Origin: Caldifarciminota bacterium UBA3073
Lineage (GTDB): Bacteria > Hydrothermota > UBA3073
DNA length: 8,939 nt
Assembly: GCA_002366725.1 (NCBI GenBank)
Contig: DFBT01000093.1
Location: 1-8,939, forward strand
Reading direction: 5' to 3'
Shown: piece after piece, positions 5,331 to 8,939 of the stretch
Layout of the letters: every line of letters begins with the position of its first letter
How positions within the stretch are numbered: the stretch's first letter is position 1
Made by a program: the position numbers and the translations under genes
Notes under the pieces: model-generated
What the model saw: only the letters and a program-made list of their open reading frames with translations
The model's database searches: none
What the model was told of the DNA's origin: nothing

Positions 5331-5382
5331 AACTTTGTGTCTTTGTGGTGAAATTTTTTCTTGTTCGTATAGGAAACTATAC
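5331..5382. repeat. CTTTGTGG-type repeat plus 18-bp hairpin repeat, copy 2
   Basis: The segment at about 5331-5360 resembles 2936-2966: both have two (T/C)T(T/C)TGTG words, then GGT(G)AAATTTTTT. The exact 18-bp hairpin TCGTATAGGAAACTATAC follows at 5365-5382. The same two modules lie together at 2741-2776, with the CTCTGTGG word inverted there. Confidence 0.75.
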
Positions 5383-5418
5383 AACGAGTTATAGTATCGA
5401 GTATATGTCAGCTGGAGA

Positions 5419-5501
5419 TTGCTTCGGGGGTTGCTTCGGGGGTTGCTTCGGCTTCGCCTCGCAATGACATCCCTCGCAATGACATCCCTCGCAATGACAT
5501 T
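5419..5501. repeat. Two adjacent short tandem arrays, period 12 and period 15
   Basis: TTGCTTCGGGGG occurs at 5419-5430 and 5431-5442, with a truncated third copy at 5443-5451. CCTCGCAATGACATC occurs at 5457-5471 and 5472-5486, with a third copy differing in its last base at 5487-5501. TTGC in the first block and GCAA in the second can pair, so the whole looks like a palindromic repeat element whose two arms expanded separately. Confidence 0.9.
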
Positions 5502-5548
5502 ACTCCTGAAAACCGCAATAAAAAAATCATGGGTAATCTGCGTTTATC

Positions 5549-5568
5549 CCTGCCTACCGGCAGGCAGG
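5549..5568. repeat. Short GC-rich hairpin repeat
   Basis: CCTGCC (5549-5554), loop TACC, GGCAGG (5559-5564), with a further overlapping CAGG unit ending at 5568 giving an alternative register. It lies about 20 bp upstream of the kinase -35 box. The sequence resembles the ends of the longer hairpin at 2859-2893. Confidence 0.75.
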
Positions 5569-5585
5569 TGCGTCCGATTTTTTTC

Positions 5586-5614
5586 TTGACATTTTTGCAA
5601 AAATTGAGTATAAT
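5586..5614 (+). promoter_or_regulatory. Perfect-consensus sigma-70 promoter for the histidine kinase
   Basis: TTGACA (5586-5591), a 17-bp spacer and TATAAT (5609-5614), with a T tract immediately upstream. The start is predicted near 5620-5622, giving a leader of about 80 nt before ATG 5701. The spacer has the same TTTT-n3-AAAA layout as the tsaB promoter. Confidence 0.88.
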
Positions 5615-5692
5615 ATATTATGTGATTATCCGTGTTCCATTTTTAACGACACCGTATCAACTGAAATTAGAGATTTTTCTCGTGGCGAAGAT

Positions 5693-5697
5693 GGAGG
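5693..5697 (+). promoter_or_regulatory. Shine-Dalgarno of the histidine kinase gene
   Basis: GGAGG lies only 3 nt before ATG 5701, closer than usual. No in-frame ATG, GTG or TTG is available just upstream. The GGAGG overlaps a 7-codon open frame (5691-5714, ATG GAG GCA ... TAA) that ends inside the kinase gene. Confidence 0.65.
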
Positions 5698-5700
5698 CAT

Positions 5701-8700
5701 ATGCGAAAAGATAACATAAGTCGGGGTTCGAAAGCCGGGGGACTGAAGGATTATGTGGAGGCATTGCATAAACTCCGGATAGAGTACAGGGGAATTTTAG
5801 AGGCGTGCTCGGGGAGTATCATATCTTTAGATGAGTGGGGAAAAGTAATATTCTGGAACCGTGCTGCGGAGGATATGTTTGGCTATTCAAGGAAAGAGAT
5901 GTTGGGCAAGTCGCCCGAGATGCTCATAATAGAAAAAGACAGAGAGAGATATACAAGGATGTTCAAAATCCTTAAAAGGCTGGGAGCACCGAAAATAGCT
6001 ATAGAAGTCCAATGCGTAAAGAAGGACGGCAAAGAAATACCCGTCGAATTCTCCATCTCTCCTTCCAGAACGAAACATACCCGTTCCTTCGTTGCCGTGG
6101 CGAGAGATCTCGTAAAGAGAAAGGATATAGAAGAAAAACTGAGGGAATCTGAGAAGAGGTATCATACCATGGTCGAGCACGCCTACGATTTGATATGGAT
6201 GCTGGACACACAGGGTAAATTTACCTATATCAATAAAACGGCAGAAAAGGTCAGTGGATACCCGCTCGACGAACTGATGGGTGAGAGTTTTGCACCCATT
6301 GTTGTTTCCAAAGACCTTCCCCGTGTGCGGGAGGTATTTGAACGAACCCTGAAAGGAAAATCTCTCACCTCCACTATGCGAATATACAACAGCAGGGGGG
6401 AGATTCTGACCCTGGATATTAACGCGGCGCCAATTCGCAAGGGTGGAGAAATCGTTGGCACCGTGATTTTTGGTAGGAATATTACACGGCAGAGAGAATT
6501 ACTCGCAAAGATAAGAAAATCGGAAAAATTGTACAAATTGCTTTTGGACTTTAACAGGGGCATTTTGAACAGCTCACCGGCGGGCATAATGAAATTGAAC
6601 GGAGAGCTGAGAATTGAATATGAGAGCCCCGAGATGAAGAGAATTATGGGTGTACATCCCGAAGGAGAGTCGAGGGAAATGGGAATGGATATAAGAGATG
6701 TTCCTTCCATAAAGGAGGCGGGATTGGTACCCCAGCTCAACAAACTTGTGGGGGGTGAGGAAATATCCGGTGAGGTGCCTTTTTCACCCGTATATGGGAG
6801 AGAAACTTATATTACCTTCAGGGGGGTCCCGATAGTTGAAGATTCCAAATTTGCGGGGGCGGTACTTCTTTTAAATGACATCACCGAACTGAAGCGGAGG
6901 GAGGAGAGATATACAAGTCAGCTGAGGAGCCTTATTGATATAGGAGATAAAATGAGGTTGGAATTGGGGTTTGAGGCTATCCTTCAGAATATCTGCGACA
7001 TAGTGGTCAACACCCTGGGCTGGCGGCAAGTTGTTTTATCCCTTCGGGATTACGGCAAGGGCATATCTCGAGCGGTTGCAGTGGCGGGATATGACGAGAA
7101 AAAAAGCCGTGAAATTCTCGCCCGGCAACCGATTCCCCTGATATCGGTGGAGAAATATCTCCGCGACGAGTTCAAGATAAGTCGTTCCTACTATATAGAC
7201 CATACACACTGGGATGTCTTGAAGGACTACCCCGGGGGTTTCATTGTAACACCCGTGTCCGACTTGCTGCCCGGTGGGTGGCACGAGAGGGATGCATTAC
7301 TTGTTCCCATCTACGGCAAAGAGAGAATTCTCGGGTTCATCTCCCCGGATAATCCCATGGACGGCAGAAGACCAACTGAGAATGATATCAGGCTGTTTGA
7401 GATATTTGCCGACCAGGCGGGCGTCGTCATAGAGTCCTCACGATTATATGCTGAACTGCAGGCATCTGAAGAGAGATACAGAACCCTTGTGGAAACCACC
7501 GGTGAGGGTATTATCCTTGTAGATGGCGATGGAAATATCATCTTTGCAAATCAGGCTATAGCGGATATTCTTGGATACAGGAAGAACGAACTTGTGGGGA
7601 CGAATCTCTCCAATTTGACAAATCAGAAGGAATTCTCCAGGTTTTGGAAGGGAACGGTGGAGAGAAAAAAAGAGAAATCCGGAAAGTACGAGACCGTTCT
7701 CTACAGTTCTATGTTTAAAGAGGGTATTCCCCATAGGTTTATTGTATCGGTGGTGCCGTTGTTTAAACCCAATGGGACTTATGCTGCCTCCATGGCGGTT
7801 CTCACGGATATAACGGAGCGAGAGAAAATGAAAAAGGCACTGGAGGAGTCTGAGAAGAAGTACCGGGCGGTGTGTGAGAACTCCCTGATGGCAATATATA
7901 TCCTTCAGGACGGAAAATTGAGATTTGTTAACAAACGCCTTGAGCACCTCAGCGGTTATTCTCGCGAAGAACTTCTTGGGAAGGAATTCTGGAAATTGGT
8001 TCATCCCGATGACAGGGAGGTTGTGAAAAATGGGCTGTGGGGGGAGAAGGGAGAATCTGCCATCCCCAATTATGAATTCAGGGGGATAAAAAAGAATGGC
8101 GAGCTCATCTGGTTTGATGCGATAGCTTCTACAGTTGAGTATCAGGGGAGAGAGGCGGTGCTTGGAAATCTCATTGATATTACCTACCGTAAGGAGGCGG
8201 CACTGGAATTAGAAAGATATATGGTCAAACTTGAGGAACTGAATGAATCTAAATCGCGGTTCATATCGACATTATCCCACGATATCAGAACGCCGCTCAG
8301 CACCATAAGCGGTTATGTCTCCCTCCTTCTCAGCAAAAGGTGGGGAGACCTCACGCCAGAGCAGGAGAACAGGATGCACAGGATACTTGAGAGTATTCGC
8401 TATCTGGACGACCTCGTTGACGGCATTCTGGACCTGTCGAGGATAGAATCGGGAAAAACTCCCATTACCCCGCAGAACTTCAATCCCGTGGAAGTAATAG
8501 AAAGGAGCATAGAGGATTTTGCCACGGCGTCAAAGGAAAGGGAACAATCCATAGAGTTTACTGGGGACAGGTCAATTGATAACGCATATGCGGACCCGAA
8601 GGCAATGCGGCAGATATTGAACAATCTTATAGGCAACGCCGTTAAATACACCCCGAGAAAAGGTAAAATTGAGGTGAGTTTGGTTGAGAATGATAAGTTT

Positions 8701-8931
8701 ATACAGGTAAATGTGAAAGACAATGGACAGGGGATTTCTAAAGAGGAACACGATAAAATCTTTCAGGAATTTTATAGAATAGCCGATCAATCGGGAGAAG
8801 TTAAAAAGAGTAAGGGTCTGGGTCTTTCTATCGTCAAGCGGTTGGTCGAGACCATGGGTGGGACTGTATGGGTGGATAGTGAGGGTTTAGACAAAGGGAG
8901 TACCTTCAGCTTTACTTTAAAAAAGACTTAA
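5701..8931 (+). CDS. Soluble multi-PAS/GAF sensor histidine kinase
   Basis: A 1076-residue sensor kinase without any hydrophobic membrane segment, so probably cytoplasmic. Domains in order: PAS1 about 26-143, PAS2 about 150-270, PAS3 about 275-400, GAF about 410-585, PAS4 about 587-712, PAS5 about 714-835, HisKA about 850-918 and HATPase_c about 960-1076. PAS boundaries are marked by recurrent ESEKRY/ASEERY/ESEKKY linkers and DITE/DITY ends. The phosphoacceptor is His860 in STLSHDIRTPL. The N box is NNLIGNAVKY with Asn979, the G1 box is DNGQG (1007-1011), and the G2 box is KGLGLSIV (1038-1045). It autophosphorylates on His860 and passes the phosphate to a response regulator that is not in the window. 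Ligands of the PAS and GAF domains cannot be told from the sequence. It has its own consensus promoter and an approximately 80-nt leader. ATG 5701 is chosen because of GGAGG upstream and the lack of alternatives. TAA ends it 8 bp before the window edge. Confidence 0.95.
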   Translation: MRKDNISRGSKAGGLKDYVEALHKLRIEYRGILEACSGSIISLDEWGKVIFWNRAAEDMFGYSRKEMLGKSPEMLIIEKDRERYTRMFKILKRLGAPKIAIEVQCVKKDGKEIPVEFSISPSRTKHTRSFVAVARDLVKRKDIEEKLRESEKRYHTMVEHAYDLIWMLDTQGKFTYINKTAEKVSGYPLDELMGESFAPIVVSKDLPRVREVFERTLKGKSLTSTMRIYNSRGEILTLDINAAPIRKGGEIVGTVIFGRNITRQRELLAKIRKSEKLYKLLLDFNRGILNSSPAGIMKLNGELRIEYESPEMKRIMGVHPEGESREMGMDIRDVPSIKEAGLVPQLNKLVGGEEISGEVPFSPVYGRETYITFRGVPIVEDSKFAGAVLLLNDITELKRREERYTSQLRSLIDIGDKMRLELGFEAILQNICDIVVNTLGWRQVVLSLRDYGKGISRAVAVAGYDEKKSREILARQPIPLISVEKYLRDEFKISRSYYIDHTHWDVLKDYPGGFIVTPVSDLLPGGWHERDALLVPIYGKERILGFISPDNPMDGRRPTENDIRLFEIFADQAGVVIESSRLYAELQASEERYRTLVETTGEGIILVDGDGNIIFANQAIADILGYRKNELVGTNLSNLTNQKEFSRFWKGTVERKKEKSGKYETVLYSSMFKEGIPHRFIVSVVPLFKPNGTYAASMAVLTDITEREKMKKALEESEKKYRAVCENSLMAIYILQDGKLRFVNKRLEHLSGYSREELLGKEFWKLVHPDDREVVKNGLWGEKGESAIPNYEFRGIKKNGELIWFDAIASTVEYQGREAVLGNLIDITYRKEAALELERYMVKLEELNESKSRFISTLSHDIRTPLSTISGYVSLLLSKRWGDLTPEQENRMHRILESIRYLDDLVDGILDLSRIESGKTPITPQNFNPVEVIERSIEDFATASKEREQSIEFTGDRSIDNAYADPKAMRQILNNLIGNAVKYTPRKGKIEVSLVENDKFIQVNVKDNGQGISKEEHDKIFQEFYRIADQSGEVKKSKGLGLSIVKRLVETMGGTVWVDSEGLDKGSTFSFTLKKT

Positions 8932-8939
8932 ATAATTGA

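Larger units (their letters stand above)
5255..5700. other. Intergenic region rich in repeats, no gene
   Basis: About 446 bp between tRNA-Ser and the histidine kinase. In order it holds the palindrome GAAGCGCTTC (5267-5276), reverse-orientation heptamers and a hairpin (5282-5327), a CTTTGTGG-type repeat plus the second copy of the 18-bp hairpin (5331-5382), period-12 and period-15 repeats (5419-5501), a GC-rich hairpin (5549-5564), the kinase promoter (5586-5614) and a leader of about 80 nt. The 61-codon open frame at 5529-5714 runs through repeat and promoter sequence and is not credible. Confidence 0.8.

Noticed and set aside
5114..5384. Minus-strand open frames of 63 and 77 codons over the tRNA region
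   Set aside because: They are antisense translations of tRNA-Ser (the familiar ERDSNPRP-like and EGEGFEPPSR-like strings) and not genes.
5529..5714. Plus-strand 61-codon open frame before the kinase
   Set aside because: It runs through the GC-rich hairpin, the perfect promoter and the leader; transcription would start inside it.
6225..8004. Minus-strand open frames up to 186 codons
   Set aside because: They are antisense to the PAS and GAF domains of the kinase with no family resemblance.

Overview
The window looks like chromosomal DNA from an uncultured bacterium. It carries a bacterial septal/peptidoglycan gene (mltG), bacterial TsaB, a bacterial tRNA-Ser without an encoded CCA end, near-consensus sigma-70 promoters and a large PAS-rich histidine kinase. 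Intergenic DNA is unusually rich in short-period arrays and small hairpin repeats. From general familiarity this style is common in metagenome-derived genomes of candidate phyla. A UbiA prenyltransferase resembling the archaeal-lipid DGGGP synthase type would fit an FCB-group relative, but the sequence does not fix the phylum.

Layout. (1) 1-129: an octamer array, G-rich on the minus strand, that begins at the mltG stop codon and runs off the left edge. (2) 126-2605, minus strand: ubiA-type prenyltransferase, class I methyltransferase 26 bp later, then mltG about 105 bp further on. A good promoter lies upstream of ubiA, and a period-7 array fills the methyltransferase-mltG gap. (3) 2606-2999: divergent intergenic region with outward promoters for ubiA and tsaB at its ends and, between them, a 197-bp segment bounded by imperfect inverted repeats. 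(4) 3000-5020, plus strand: tsaB, probably read from a leaderless mRNA, then an NfeD-type ClpP-class membrane serine protease. (5) 5012-5700: a heptamer array starting at the nfeD stop codon, a hairpin pair, tRNA-Ser(CGA), further repeats (including a second exact copy of an 18-bp hairpin also found at 2741) and a consensus promoter. (6) 5701-8931, plus strand: a 1076-residue soluble hybrid-sensor-type histidine kinase with five PAS domains and one GAF domain. Its response regulator is not in view.

The genes are mostly housekeeping: lipid or quinone prenylation, cell-wall processing, tRNA modification, membrane protein quality control and sensing. They do not form one evident pathway. I see no phage, insertion sequence with a transposase, CRISPR array or defence system. 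The most distinctive material is non-coding. Three different short-period arrays each start at the stop codon of a gene, hairpin repeats recur, and the tsaB promoter places the predicted transcription start on the start codon.
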